In this document: in pieces, positions 1-7,807 of the stretch
Position numbering within the stretch: position 1 is the stretch's first letter
Layout of the letters: each line of letters starts with the position of its first letter
Source: an uncultured Phycisphaeraceae bacterium
GTDB taxonomy: Bacteria > Planctomycetota > Phycisphaerae > Phycisphaerales > UBA1924
Reading direction: 5' to 3'
Assembly (NCBI GenBank): GCA_937899905.1
Contig: CALCCF010000025.1
Location: forward strand, 1 to 64,000
Length of the DNA stretch: 64,000 nt
The notes under the pieces: model-generated
What the model saw: the letters and a program-made list of their open reading frames with translations, nothing else
The model's database searches: none
Told to the model about the DNA's origin: nothing
Position numbers and translations under genes: made by a program

Positions 1-342
1 ATGGTGGCCGTCAACCGTGTCGGGCAGCAATGCGATGGCATTCCAGAGCTTGAGCAGGTACAGGTGCAGGTGCACGAAGAACCCCGCGATGAGCAGCGGC
101 GCGACCCAGAAGAAGCTGCGGGTCGGGATCTCGATGTTGAGCACCGGCAGATCGGTGCTGGCCCCGTACCGGAAGAAGTCCGCATCCTCAACGCCCAGCA
201 GTGTGACGCCCGCGAAGGCCAGGAAGCCGAGCATCAGGAACCAGCTCGCCCGGGCCTGTTTGGAGACCTCGGCCACGTGCTCGAGGCGGCGCTTCACCGA
301 GTCGTCGGGGCCCGATTCTGGTGCTGGTGAACTCTCGGCCAT
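1..342 (-). CDS. N-terminal part of a membrane protein, probably pentapeptide-repeat family (cut by window edge)
   Basis: The minus frame opens at ATG 342 and runs off the left edge, giving 114 residues. An acidic/polar N-terminus (about 1-30) is followed by two hydrophobic segments, one starting near ASWFLMLGFLAFAGVTLLGV and one near FFWVAPLLIAGFFVHLHLYL. The run VTLLGVEDADFF, then a short LPVLNIEIPT stretch and a second helix, resembles from memory the two-helix N-terminus found ahead of pentapeptide repeats in some proteobacterial and planctomycete proteins. The repeats themselves would lie outside the window, so the family call is inference. It is separated from the upstream dockerin gene by a strong hairpin and so is probably transcribed on its own. 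Confidence 0.6.
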   Translation of the reverse strand, partial: MAESSPAPESGPDDSVKRRLEHVAEVSKQARASWFLMLGFLAFAGVTLLGVEDADFFRYGASTDLPVLNIEIPTRSFFWVAPLLIAGFFVHLHLYLLKLWNAIALLPDTVDGHH

Positions 343-442
343 CGTGCCTGCTCCCACTGTGGGTCGCCGGACACTAGACCGCTCCAGGGGGTCGGTGGGC
401 AAGGCCTCTCGCCCGCAGCGAGACGCAAACACCCCAAAGAAA

Positions 443-467
443 GGGGAGACGCTCCGAGCGTCTCCCC
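443..467 (-). terminator. Rho-independent terminator after the dockerin protein gene
   Basis: A perfect 11-bp stem (GGGGAGACGCT / AGCGTCTCCCC) closes a 3-base loop. Read on the minus strand it is followed by TTTCTTTGGGG, a modest T-rich tail. It sits about 55 bases beyond the stop of the dockerin protein gene. Confidence 0.75.
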
Positions 468-522
468 TGCGTGGGTCAGAGTGGTCTGGTGCCCGCCACG
501 CCACGCGTGGCGAGAGCGTTAC

Positions 523-2100
523 TTACGGGCAGCCCGCGTCGAACTCGTTCTGGAACGCCAGGAAGTCGAACAGCGTGAGGCTGCCGTCGCCGTCGAAATC
601 GGCGGCCAGGTCGCCCGAGTCGAACAGGTTCTGGAACGCCAGGAAGTCGAAGAGGGTCAGCTCACCGTCACCGTCGAGGTCGGCGCGGCAGCCGCCGGGC
701 AGGGCAATGCGGGCGAAGAGGTCGTTGGGGATCGTGCCCGCGAAGTCGTCGGTGCCCGCGACGAAGTACAGGTGCGTGTCGTCGAGGTACGCCGCGAACT
801 GGGCGTCGCTCTGGTTCAGCGTCACGATGCGGCGCTCGTCGGGCGTGCCGCCGACGTCGACGGTGACCGTGTCGCCCACACGCACGAGCTCGGTGCGCGT
901 GCCATCGGGCGCAACATAGATGATGACCTGGTTCTTGGTGACGATCGTCGTGCCGCTCGAGCCGCCGGCCTCGAAGGTCTCGGTGTTGCTCGTCGTGCCG
1001 CCGACGATGTAGCCGCCCTGCGCGTTCTGATCGACCGCGACGACCGGGGAGATCAGGAAGCCGACGTCCTGGGACTCCCAGGTCTCGCCGTCGATGGTGC
1101 CGCCGACCAGCCCGCCCTCGCGGAGCACGACCTCATCGTTGATGACCGCGAAGACCGTCGCGAGCGGCGGGAAGCCGCCTGCGGGCACGGCGTACGTGTT
1201 GCCCTGCGGAGCGACCCAGCCGGCCTGGGTGATGATATCCTGGCCGGCGATGGTGTCACCCTCGCGGTAGATCGAGCTGAAGTCACCGGTAGCCTCATCG
1301 CGCGTCGCGAAGAAGTTGTCGTCGTCGGTCGAGCCGTCGAGGTCGCCGTAGACGCCCACGACCGGGTCCTCGCCGTCGTTCTCGAAGAAGAAGACGGCGC
1401 CGCGCAGGGCGTTCGCTTCACCGGTGCCGATGTTCTGCACGAAGCGGCCGGGGACGTTGTCCAGGTCATCGAACTCGCCGAAGAGCTCGCTGAAGCCGTC
1501 GGTCGGATCCCACAGGATCGCCTGCTCTTCGCGTGCCGAACCGCCGTCGGTCTCGCTGAAGGCGATCTTGCCCGTGTTTGAGATGGTGGGGCCGGAGATG
1601 ACCTCGAAGTCGCCAAAGCCGCCGGGACGCTGGAATGCCGGGTTTTCTTCCTCGGCGATGAGCGTCGCGCCAACGCCCGGCTCGATCAGCCAGATGGCGT
1701 CGGTCGTCGCGCGTGCGGTCGTGCTGCCCGAGAGGGCGATGAGCCCATCGTCGTTGATGCCGAGCCCGCGCTCGGAGATGTAGAAGACGTCGACCGAAGC
1801 CGCGGGGACGGTGCCCGCCTCGCCCGACGTGTTGACGACGACCGTACCAGTGAGGCCCTGGCCCGACACGATGTACTCGTTGTCGCTGGCGCTGGTCTGG
1901 TTGACGCGGATGGCCCATCGCGAGCGGTCGGGGCTGTTGCGCACGCGGTACAGGCCGGTCTGCCAGATCGTCGCCTGGTCGCCGCCGGCGGTCTGGACGC
2001 CAGGGATCGGGCCATCGGAGTAGAGGATGGGTTCGATCTGGGCGATGGCGGCCGAGGCCGTGCCGGCAGCCAGCACGAGCGCGAATGTCTTCGTGTTCAT
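523..2100 (-). CDS. Secreted protein with C-terminal GC-type dockerin domain
   Basis: This 525-residue protein starts at ATG with a GGAGG about 8 bases upstream. A Sec signal peptide (residues 1-21, ending ASAAIAQ) leads into a roughly 440-residue beta-rich domain with many aspartate/glycine turns and no catalytic motif that I recognise. The last 65 residues hold two near-identical calcium-loop repeats (DLDGDGELTLFDFLAFQN and DFDGDGSLTLFDFLAFQN) between two cysteines, with the chain ending in GCP. This is the GC-type dockerin-like anchor common in Phycisphaerae. Its binding partner is not known to me and no cohesin is seen here. It is transcribed alone, with a good promoter upstream and a terminator downstream. 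The central domain function is unknown. Confidence 0.85.
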   Translation of the reverse strand: MNTKTFALVLAAGTASAAIAQIEPILYSDGPIPGVQTAGGDQATIWQTGLYRVRNSPDRSRWAIRVNQTSASDNEYIVSGQGLTGTVVVNTSGEAGTVPAASVDVFYISERGLGINDDGLIALSGSTTARATTDAIWLIEPGVGATLIAEEENPAFQRPGGFGDFEVISGPTISNTGKIAFSETDGGSAREEQAILWDPTDGFSELFGEFDDLDNVPGRFVQNIGTGEANALRGAVFFFENDGEDPVVGVYGDLDGSTDDDNFFATRDEATGDFSSIYREGDTIAGQDIITQAGWVAPQGNTYAVPAGGFPPLATVFAVINDEVVLREGGLVGGTIDGETWESQDVGFLISPVVAVDQNAQGGYIVGGTTSNTETFEAGGSSGTTIVTKNQVIIYVAPDGTRTELVRVGDTVTVDVGGTPDERRIVTLNQSDAQFAAYLDDTHLYFVAGTDDFAGTIPNDLFARIALPGGCRADLDGDGELTLFDFLAFQNLFDSGDLAADFDGDGSLTLFDFLAFQNEFDAGCP

Positions 2101-2135
2101 GGTTTGTCCTCCGTGGATCTCGGTTCTCTCGACGC

Positions 2136-2164
2136 ACTATCTCGGAATGAGGATGTGTTGTCAA
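2136..2164 (-). promoter_or_regulatory. Sigma-70-type promoter for the dockerin protein gene
   Basis: On the minus strand a perfect -35 box TTGACA (2159-2164) is followed by a 17-base spacer and the -10-like GATAGT (2136-2141). The predicted transcript start is about 30 bases ahead of the ATG at 2100. Confidence 0.6.
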
Positions 2165-2321
2165 GCCGCACGGAGACGAAGTCGGCCAGTTGCGTTGCTA
2201 TTCGGTGGTTCGTGCGGGACAGACGACCGATAGCCGCGCATTGGCTACATCACGCCGAGCGCCGCGGGCCGTATTCCAACAGTGTCGATCCCACGCGGCA
2301 AACGCGTGATGGCGCTTCGGT

Positions 2322-3518
2322 TCAGCCGGACTCGCCAATGCCGAGGCGTGCAAGCGGCACGCACCCCTCGGGGCTGCCTGCCGCGGTCCTGTGCTCGCGA
2401 AGGTTCGCGAGCAAGCCGAGCATGTCCTCGCGCGGCGGGGCGGTCAGCACGAGGGGCTCGCCGGTGATGGGGTGCTCGAAGGCGAGCAGGGCGGCGTGGA
2501 GCATCTGGCGGTTGATTGTCGTGGGCGGGATCGTCTCGCCACTCGGCAGCTCGAAGAACCGCCCGCCGTACATGTCGTCGCCGACGATCGGCCAGCCGCG
2601 ATGCGAGCAGTGCACGCGGATCTGGTGGGTGCGGCCGGTCTTCAGTTCGAGTTCTAACAGGGCGAAGTGCTGGTCGCCCACCGGCCGCTCGTGCAGGCGG
2701 TACCGCTCGCGCACGCGGACGATGGTCTGGCTGGGCTTGCCGAGCTGGTCGTGGCGCACCACCATCTTCTCGCGGTAGCCCTTGGCCTTGCTGGGGTGGG
2801 GGCCGATGGGCTCGTCGATGGCCTCGATGTCGGGATCGAGCGCGCCCTTGGGCTCGCCATGGACAATGGCAAGGTATCGCTTGTCGGTCGTGCGCTCCTC
2901 GAACTGCCGGCCGAGCTTCCAGTGGGCCTCCTCGGTCTTGGCGAAGAGGATGACGCCCGTGGTGTCGCGATCGAGGCGGTGTACGACGCCCGGGCGCGCG
3001 AGGTCGGCGCCCAACGGCGACAACTCGCCACCCGAGGAGTGCAGGAAGTGCCACGCCAGGGCGCTGAGCATCGTGCCGGTGTTGTGGCTGCGGGCCGGGT
3101 GCACGATGATGTCCGGCCGCTTGTTGAGCGCGATGAGGTGCTCGTCCTCGTAGAGCACGTCGATGGGGATGTCCTCGGGCTCGATCTCGCCCGAGGGCGG
3201 CGGCGGCAGCACGAGGGACACCACGTCGTTCAGGCGCAGCTTGGTCGACGCTCGCGCGGGCCGGCCGTTGACCGTCGCGGCCCCGTCGTCGAGCATCCGC
3301 TGGATCTGGCTGCGGCTCATGAACGGGATGCGGCTGGTCAGGTACTTATCGAGGCGATCCTTGATATCGCGGAGCAGCGTGAGCTCGACGCGGCGGGCGT
3401 CCGCGTCGTCGGGGCCGAGGCGTTCCACGGCGGCGCGCAGCGCATCTTGATCGACCTTGCCGCCAGCGTCGATCAGGTCGGGCAAAGGGGAGTCGGGCAG
3501 CTGTGCTTGGTCGCTCAC
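2322..3518 (-). CDS. rluD: RluD-family 23S rRNA pseudouridine synthase
   Basis: This 398-residue protein combines an N-terminal S4 RNA-binding domain (about 52-105, with LDKYLTSRIPFMSRSQIQRML) with an RsuA/RluA-type catalytic domain (about 120-330). The catalytic motif HRLDRDTTG is at 180-188, with Asp183 as the expected nucleophile. Further family marks are KTEEAH, RYLA and the LKTGRTHQIRVH block. It isomerises uridine in large-subunit rRNA. It is about 70 residues longer than E. coli RluD, from an N-terminal extension and a C-terminal tail. The start is GTG, overlapping the stop of the upstream TPR gene as GTGA, so the two are probably translationally coupled. The exact RluA/C/D target site cannot be told from sequence alone. 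Confidence 0.9.
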   Translation of the reverse strand: MSDQAQLPDSPLPDLIDAGGKVDQDALRAAVERLGPDDADARRVELTLLRDIKDRLDKYLTSRIPFMSRSQIQRMLDDGAATVNGRPARASTKLRLNDVVSLVLPPPPSGEIEPEDIPIDVLYEDEHLIALNKRPDIIVHPARSHNTGTMLSALAWHFLHSSGGELSPLGADLARPGVVHRLDRDTTGVILFAKTEEAHWKLGRQFEERTTDKRYLAIVHGEPKGALDPDIEAIDEPIGPHPSKAKGYREKMVVRHDQLGKPSQTIVRVRERYRLHERPVGDQHFALLELELKTGRTHQIRVHCSHRGWPIVGDDMYGGRFFELPSGETIPPTTINRQMLHAALLAFEHPITGEPLVLTAPPREDMLGLLANLREHRTAAGSPEGCVPLARLGIGESG

Positions 3519-4429
3519 TGGCCGGGGTCTGGTTCGGGCTCGGTCGGCTCGGCCGGTTCGGGCTCGGGCTCCGGCTCGGGATCCGAAGCCGGCTCGTCAC
3601 CCGCGGGCGGGCCGGCGGGGTCGCCGAACATGCCGCCTCCGATCTCGCCGAGGTCGCCCGGGTCGCCGAAGTCCAAGCCGCCGCCGAGGCCGAAGGGATC
3701 GTCTTCGTCGCGCTCGTCCGGGTCGGTCGGCACGATCGGATCGGGCGTGGGCAGCTGCGCGGTTGCGGGCAGGGTGAGTGGGCTGGTCAACGCGTCGAGG
3801 CTGGCGATGCGCGCGCCCGCGACCTCGGCGATCGCGCCGAATCCGGCATCGCGATCGATCTCGGCGGCGCGCTCGTAGTGGCCCCGGGCGGCGTCGAGCT
3901 CGCCTCGGCCCTCCGCCGCCGCGGCCAGGCCCATGGACGCCCGGACACGCAGCACATCAGCGGCGTCCTCGGCGTCGGCGACCTGCTGCAGGGCCTGCGC
4001 GGCCTGCTGAAGGTAACTCATGCGAAGTTCCTCGTCGAGCAGCTCTTCCTCGGGGTAGCCACCCGTGACGTCGGCCTGCGCGCCGATGACGACGCCGCGA
4101 CGTACCGCGCTGAGGTAGGCCTCGCCGGCCGTCAGCCGGGCCACGTGGGCGACCGCGCCGACATCGCCGTATTGGTCGGCGAGGGCCAGCAGCGTGTCCG
4201 GACTCGTGGCTTGGGCGCTCGTGGCCAGCGCGAGCTGGACGAAGGCCTCGTCCGTGCGCTCGTCGGCCTTCTGGTTGAGGAAGCGGCGGCCGCTGAAGGC
4301 GAGCGCGACGAGCGCGACCACGATCAGGATCCGCGGGCCCCACTTGAGCAGGAAGTCGCGAAATTCCTCATTAATCCGCGACTCGTCGAGCCCAGCGCGG
4401 TCCTTGATCTGTCCCTGGCGTTCGTCCAT
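3515..4429 (-). CDS. Membrane-anchored TPR-like protein with acidic Pro/Glu tail
   Basis: This 304-residue protein has a cytoplasmic N-terminus, one transmembrane helix (about 32-50, ILIVVALVALAF) and an alpha-helical region (about 55-215) with TPR-like helix pairs (ALQQVADAEDAADVLRVRAS, ARGHYERAAEI). The layout resembles YfgM, an ancillary SecYEG translocon subunit. The last 90 residues are low complexity: Gly/Asp-rich, then PEPEPEPEP repeats. It lies directly upstream of rluD with a GTGA overlap. The YfgM-like role is inference from architecture only. Confidence 0.75.
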   Translation of the reverse strand: MDERQGQIKDRAGLDESRINEEFRDFLLKWGPRILIVVALVALAFSGRRFLNQKADERTDEAFVQLALATSAQATSPDTLLALADQYGDVGAVAHVARLTAGEAYLSAVRRGVVIGAQADVTGGYPEEELLDEELRMSYLQQAAQALQQVADAEDAADVLRVRASMGLAAAAEGRGELDAARGHYERAAEIDRDAGFGAIAEVAGARIASLDALTSPLTLPATAQLPTPDPIVPTDPDERDEDDPFGLGGGLDFGDPGDLGEIGGGMFGDPAGPPAGDEPASDPEPEPEPEPAEPTEPEPDPGQ

Positions 4430-4438
4430 AGGCGGAGT

Positions 4439-5389
4439 TTAGGAGGGGCGGGTTTCGGGCGTCGCCTCCCAGAAGGCCCAGGAACCCGGGTGGGCCAGAG
4501 CGGAGTCGCTTATCAGGCGTTGGCGGACCATGCGGGTGAAGTCCTCCAGGCCCGCCCCGGTGGTGGCGGAGATGGCGACATCCGCCCAGGACGGCGGCGG
4601 GCCATCGAGCAAATCGGCTCGCATCGCGATTCGCAGGGCTTCGGTATCCGGGGCGTGGGAACCGGCGTCCTGGCACCAGAGGATGAGGTCCGCCGCCGCG
4701 ATCGCCTCGCGAGCCAGGGCTTGGGCCTCGACCAAGACCTCGTCCTCGGCGAGGTCCACCCCCGGCGCGTCCAGCCAGCGGACGAGCAGCCCGTCCAGTT
4801 CGAGGTCGACCGCCACCGCGTCCCGCGTCACGCCCGGCCGGTCGGCCACGCGCGCCACGGTCCGGCCGGCCAGCGCGTTGGCGAGGCTCGACTTGCCGAC
4901 GTTGGCCGGCCCGGTGGCGACGACCAGCGGCGGGTGCAGCAGGCGAGAGAGTTCAGCGGCGACATCGTCCGGCACACGCGCCGCGCCGGCCGCCCATCGC
5001 TCGGGCTGGCTGAGCAAGTGGGTGATCGCACGCTCACCGCGCACGCGGCCGAGCGCCGTGAGCATCCGTGCTTCGATTTCGTCGGCGGCCTCGGGCCAAC
5101 ACGGGTCGGCGTCGGTGCGCTCGATGCCGGCGTCCAGCAGCGCTCGCATCAGCGATCGGCACACCTGCACGCCGCCGTGTGGCGTAAGCAGTAAGACGTG
5201 CACGCTGGGGCGGATGGCAAGCAGGGTGTCGACGCCCGGCACCGTGCGCAGTGCGGCTCGACCGACTGTGGGGGCCTGGAACCCGATCGCCTCGCACGCA
5301 GCATCAACATCGCCGACCACCTCGAACACGGCGACGGCCGAGGCGATGCCTGTGGTGGAGCGTTGGGCGAAGGAGGTCGGGGACGGCAC
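4439..5389 (-). CDS. MnmE/TrmE-like GTPase, shortened and lacking a clear NKxD motif
   Basis: I place the start at GTG 5389, giving 316 residues; an open frame continues to 5653 but would overlap most of the 3' end of the upstream gene. The N-terminal third (SFAQRSTTGIASAVAVFEVV) resembles the MnmE folate-binding domain. The G domain starts near residue 155 with the P-loop GPANVGKSS (160-168), a G2 threonine in RPGVTRD and DAPG as G3 (207-210). Where G4 (NKxD) should be, the chain reads LILWCQDAGSH, which does not fit. MnmE is normally about 450 residues and ends in a catalytic Cys near CIGK; neither that Cys nor the extra helical domain is present. A diverged paralogue is more likely than a true tRNA-modifying MnmE. 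Confidence 0.7.
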   Translation of the reverse strand: MPSPTSFAQRSTTGIASAVAVFEVVGDVDAACEAIGFQAPTVGRAALRTVPGVDTLLAIRPSVHVLLLTPHGGVQVCRSLMRALLDAGIERTDADPCWPEAADEIEARMLTALGRVRGERAITHLLSQPERWAAGAARVPDDVAAELSRLLHPPLVVATGPANVGKSSLANALAGRTVARVADRPGVTRDAVAVDLELDGLLVRWLDAPGVDLAEDEVLVEAQALAREAIAAADLILWCQDAGSHAPDTEALRIAMRADLLDGPPPSWADVAISATTGAGLEDFTRMVRQRLISDSALAHPGSWAFWEATPETRPS

Positions 5390-5427
5390 GGGGCAGGGTA
5401 CGAGCGTGGGTGGGTCGACGACCTGCT

Positions 5428-6156
5428 TCAGAGCGTGCTCGCGGGTCTGAATTGTCCGCACTCGGGACAACGGGACATGCCCGCGTCGAGCGTGTAGCCG
5501 CACGCACCGCACTGGTCGCGTGAGATTCGCTGTAGCTTCCGGCGCCCGATCAAAAGCCACCATGCGAGCGCCAGAGCGCCGCCGTAGATCAGTGTGTTTC
5601 CGATCAAGCCCGTCCAGATGGGCAGCGCAGGGAACACGAGCGCCGCTCCCCAATGCCCGCGAATTCCGAGTCGGAGCAAGCCATGTTCGCGGCGTCCGGT
5701 ACCGGGTGGTGCTTGGAGGTGTGCGATCGAGTAGGCGACATGCATCGGCCAGCCGGCGGAGTAGCCCTCGACCATGTCATAACCCGACGCTGGCGATCTG
5801 CGGAGCCGGGGTAGCCGGGGGTCATAAATACTGAAGCGTGGGTTCGTGACCATCAGCGACGGACCGGGGCCTGTGAACACGCCCGGCTGAGGTACGGCCT
5901 CGCTTTGCTGGAATCGCATAAGCGAGGGCTGATGCAGCCTGCTCTGGGACGGATCGGTCCAGAACCTCTCGGAGATCTGATAGGCCGTCCCGTCGTCCGC
6001 TCTGTAGAAATTGAGGGTCGTGGTCGACTGGGGGCCGTGCGCCTTTCCGAGCTGTGACGCGATCGCGGCGACCGGCAGGCTGGCAATCGACAGCACGAGC
6101 CCGATGATCAGGCACCAAACAGCGACGCGCCACGAGAATGCGGGCCGGTTCTCCAT
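5428..6156 (-). CDS. Membrane protein with C-terminal zinc ribbon
   Basis: This 242-residue protein starts at ATG. It has a hydrophobic N-terminal helix (about 9-32, VAVWCLIIGLVLSIASLPVA), a 140-residue region presumably outside the membrane, and a second helix pair (about 175-205). The C-terminus is a zinc ribbon: CGACGYTLDAGMSRCPECGQF. This CxxCGYxL...CPECG type is frequent in planctomycete membrane proteins of unknown role, and another copy occurs at 42160-43152. Its 3' end lies close to the GTPase start. Confidence 0.7.
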   Translation of the reverse strand: MENRPAFSWRVAVWCLIIGLVLSIASLPVAAIASQLGKAHGPQSTTTLNFYRADDGTAYQISERFWTDPSQSRLHQPSLMRFQQSEAVPQPGVFTGPGPSLMVTNPRFSIYDPRLPRLRRSPASGYDMVEGYSAGWPMHVAYSIAHLQAPPGTGRREHGLLRLGIRGHWGAALVFPALPIWTGLIGNTLIYGGALALAWWLLIGRRKLQRISRDQCGACGYTLDAGMSRCPECGQFRPASTL

Positions 6157-6311
6157 GCCAAAGCTCTAGGCAAGCTTCGGCCAGCCCGTTTCCCCGATGT
6201 GCGTTGGAGTGGGTTCGGGCGATGCCCAATCGGGCCGATATCGAACAAGTGCCCGTGCCGCCCCGTCCCTACCCTCTCCTGGCACACCAGCCGCCTTCCA
6301 GGGAGACCCAG

Positions 6312-7784
6312 ATGACACGCCTCGATTCGCCGCCTTCGACCTCTTCCATGCCCGCTTTGGCCCCCGGCCTGGCTGGCACCGCCCTCGCCAGCGATCCGGC
6401 CATCGACGCCGCCATCGACACGCTCGTCGAGCGGGTGGGCGAGCACAGCAAGGCCATCACCGACGTCCGCCCGGCCCAGGGCGAGGCCGCCGCCAGCTTC
6501 GAAGAGATGGTCGCCCGGGCCGAGGCCATGAAGGGCCGCCCGCTGTTGTACAAGTTCATCGGCAGCGGCATCGGCAACGGGGCGTTGGTCGAGCTGGCCG
6601 ACGGTTCGGTGAAGTGGGACATGATCTGCGGCATCGGGGTCCATATCTTCGGCCACAGCCACCCCGAACTGATCCGGGCCCAGGCACGCTCGTCGCTCGA
6701 CGACGTCGCGAAGTCCGGCAACCTGCAGAGCAACTTCGAGGCCTACCGCTTCGGCGAGAAGCTGCTCGAGCTGGCCAAGCGCAATAGCCGCCTGAGCGAG
6801 GCGTTCATCACCACCAGCGGCGCGATGGCCAACGAGAGCGCGCTCAAGGTCTGCTACCAGAAGAACTACCCCGCCGGCCGCGTGCTGGCGTTCAAGCACT
6901 GCTTCATGGGCCGCTCGGTCACCATGGCCCAGATCGGTGATTCGCACGCCGGCCGCGACGGCATCCCGCTGACCACGCAGGTCGACTACATGCCGTTCTG
7001 GAACGACGTCGCCGTCGAGAAGGTCGGCGGGCCGACGGCATTCATCGACCACGCCGTGTGGCGCTTGAACCAGTTCATCGAGCGCTACCCCAAGCAGCAC
7101 GCGTGCTTTATCTTCGAGCTCGTGCAGGGCGAGGGTGGGTTCAACACCGCGCCGCGAGAGTACTTCACCGCCCTCATGGACGTGTGCAAGGCCCACGGCA
7201 TCGCCGTGTGGGACGACGAGATCCAGAGCTTCGGCCGCACGCGACAGATGTTCGCCTACGAGACGTACGACCTGGGCGATTACGTCGACGTCTTCTGCGT
7301 CGGCAAGATGACCCAGGCCTGCGCGACGCTGTGGACCGACGAGTACAAGCCGCGCCCGGGCCTCTTGAGCGGCACGTTTACTGGAAGCGGCACCGACTTC
7401 ACCGTCGGCACGCGCATCCTCGAGATGCTCGACGAGGGCGACTACTACGGCGAGAACGGCAGCAACGCCAAGCACCACAAGGCCTTCCGCGAGCAGGTCG
7501 AGGCGATGATCAACCGCCACCCCGAGTGGTTCCCGCCCGCGCTGTTCCAGAAGGAACTCGTCGGCGGCGAGGGCGGCATGATGCGCTTCACGCCCTTCGG
7601 CGGCGACAAGGCCAAGGTCGCCGCGGCGTGCAAGGCTTGCTTCGAGGAGGGCGTCATCCTCTTCTGGTGCGGCCACGGCCCATACCACGTCCGCATGCTG
7701 CCGCCGATGGGCGTGATGAAGCTCGAGGACTGGCCACGGGTGTTCGCGGTTGTCGAACGGGCGCTGGCGAAGGTCGCGGGTTGA
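6312..7784 (+). CDS. Class III PLP aminotransferase, probably succinylornithine transaminase of an AST pathway
   Basis: I take ATG 6312 as the start (490 residues). Class III features are visible: a phosphate-binding SGAMANESALK stretch, the cofactor aspartate in WDDEIQSFGRT, and GKMTQ carrying the Schiff-base lysine, followed by TFTGSGTD. It sits 23 bases before astA and then astD, so the natural reading is the third AST step (succinylornithine to succinylglutamate semialdehyde), moving an amino group to 2-oxoglutarate. It is about 85 residues longer than enterobacterial AstC, with an extra N-terminal arm, so lysine 6-aminotransferase or another omega-aminotransferase remains possible. The role is from context and family; the fold assignment is firm. 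Confidence 0.8.
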   Translation: MTRLDSPPSTSSMPALAPGLAGTALASDPAIDAAIDTLVERVGEHSKAITDVRPAQGEAAASFEEMVARAEAMKGRPLLYKFIGSGIGNGALVELADGSVKWDMICGIGVHIFGHSHPELIRAQARSSLDDVAKSGNLQSNFEAYRFGEKLLELAKRNSRLSEAFITTSGAMANESALKVCYQKNYPAGRVLAFKHCFMGRSVTMAQIGDSHAGRDGIPLTTQVDYMPFWNDVAVEKVGGPTAFIDHAVWRLNQFIERYPKQHACFIFELVQGEGGFNTAPREYFTALMDVCKAHGIAVWDDEIQSFGRTRQMFAYETYDLGDYVDVFCVGKMTQACATLWTDEYKPRPGLLSGTFTGSGTDFTVGTRILEMLDEGDYYGENGSNAKHHKAFREQVEAMINRHPEWFPPALFQKELVGGEGGMMRFTPFGGDKAKVAAACKACFEEGVILFWCGHGPYHVRMLPPMGVMKLEDWPRVFAVVERALAKVAG

Positions 7785-7807
7785 TCTGGGTTTAATCAAG
7801 GTTCTTT

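Noticed and set aside
3503-5194. A 563-codon open frame on the plus strand
   Set aside because: It lies antisense to the TPR and GTPase genes; the translation is biased (Gly/Arg/Ala) and has no family features. High GC creates such frames.
5390-5653. Upstream extension of the GTPase frame
   Set aside because: It overlaps the zinc-ribbon end of the preceding gene and lacks domain similarity.
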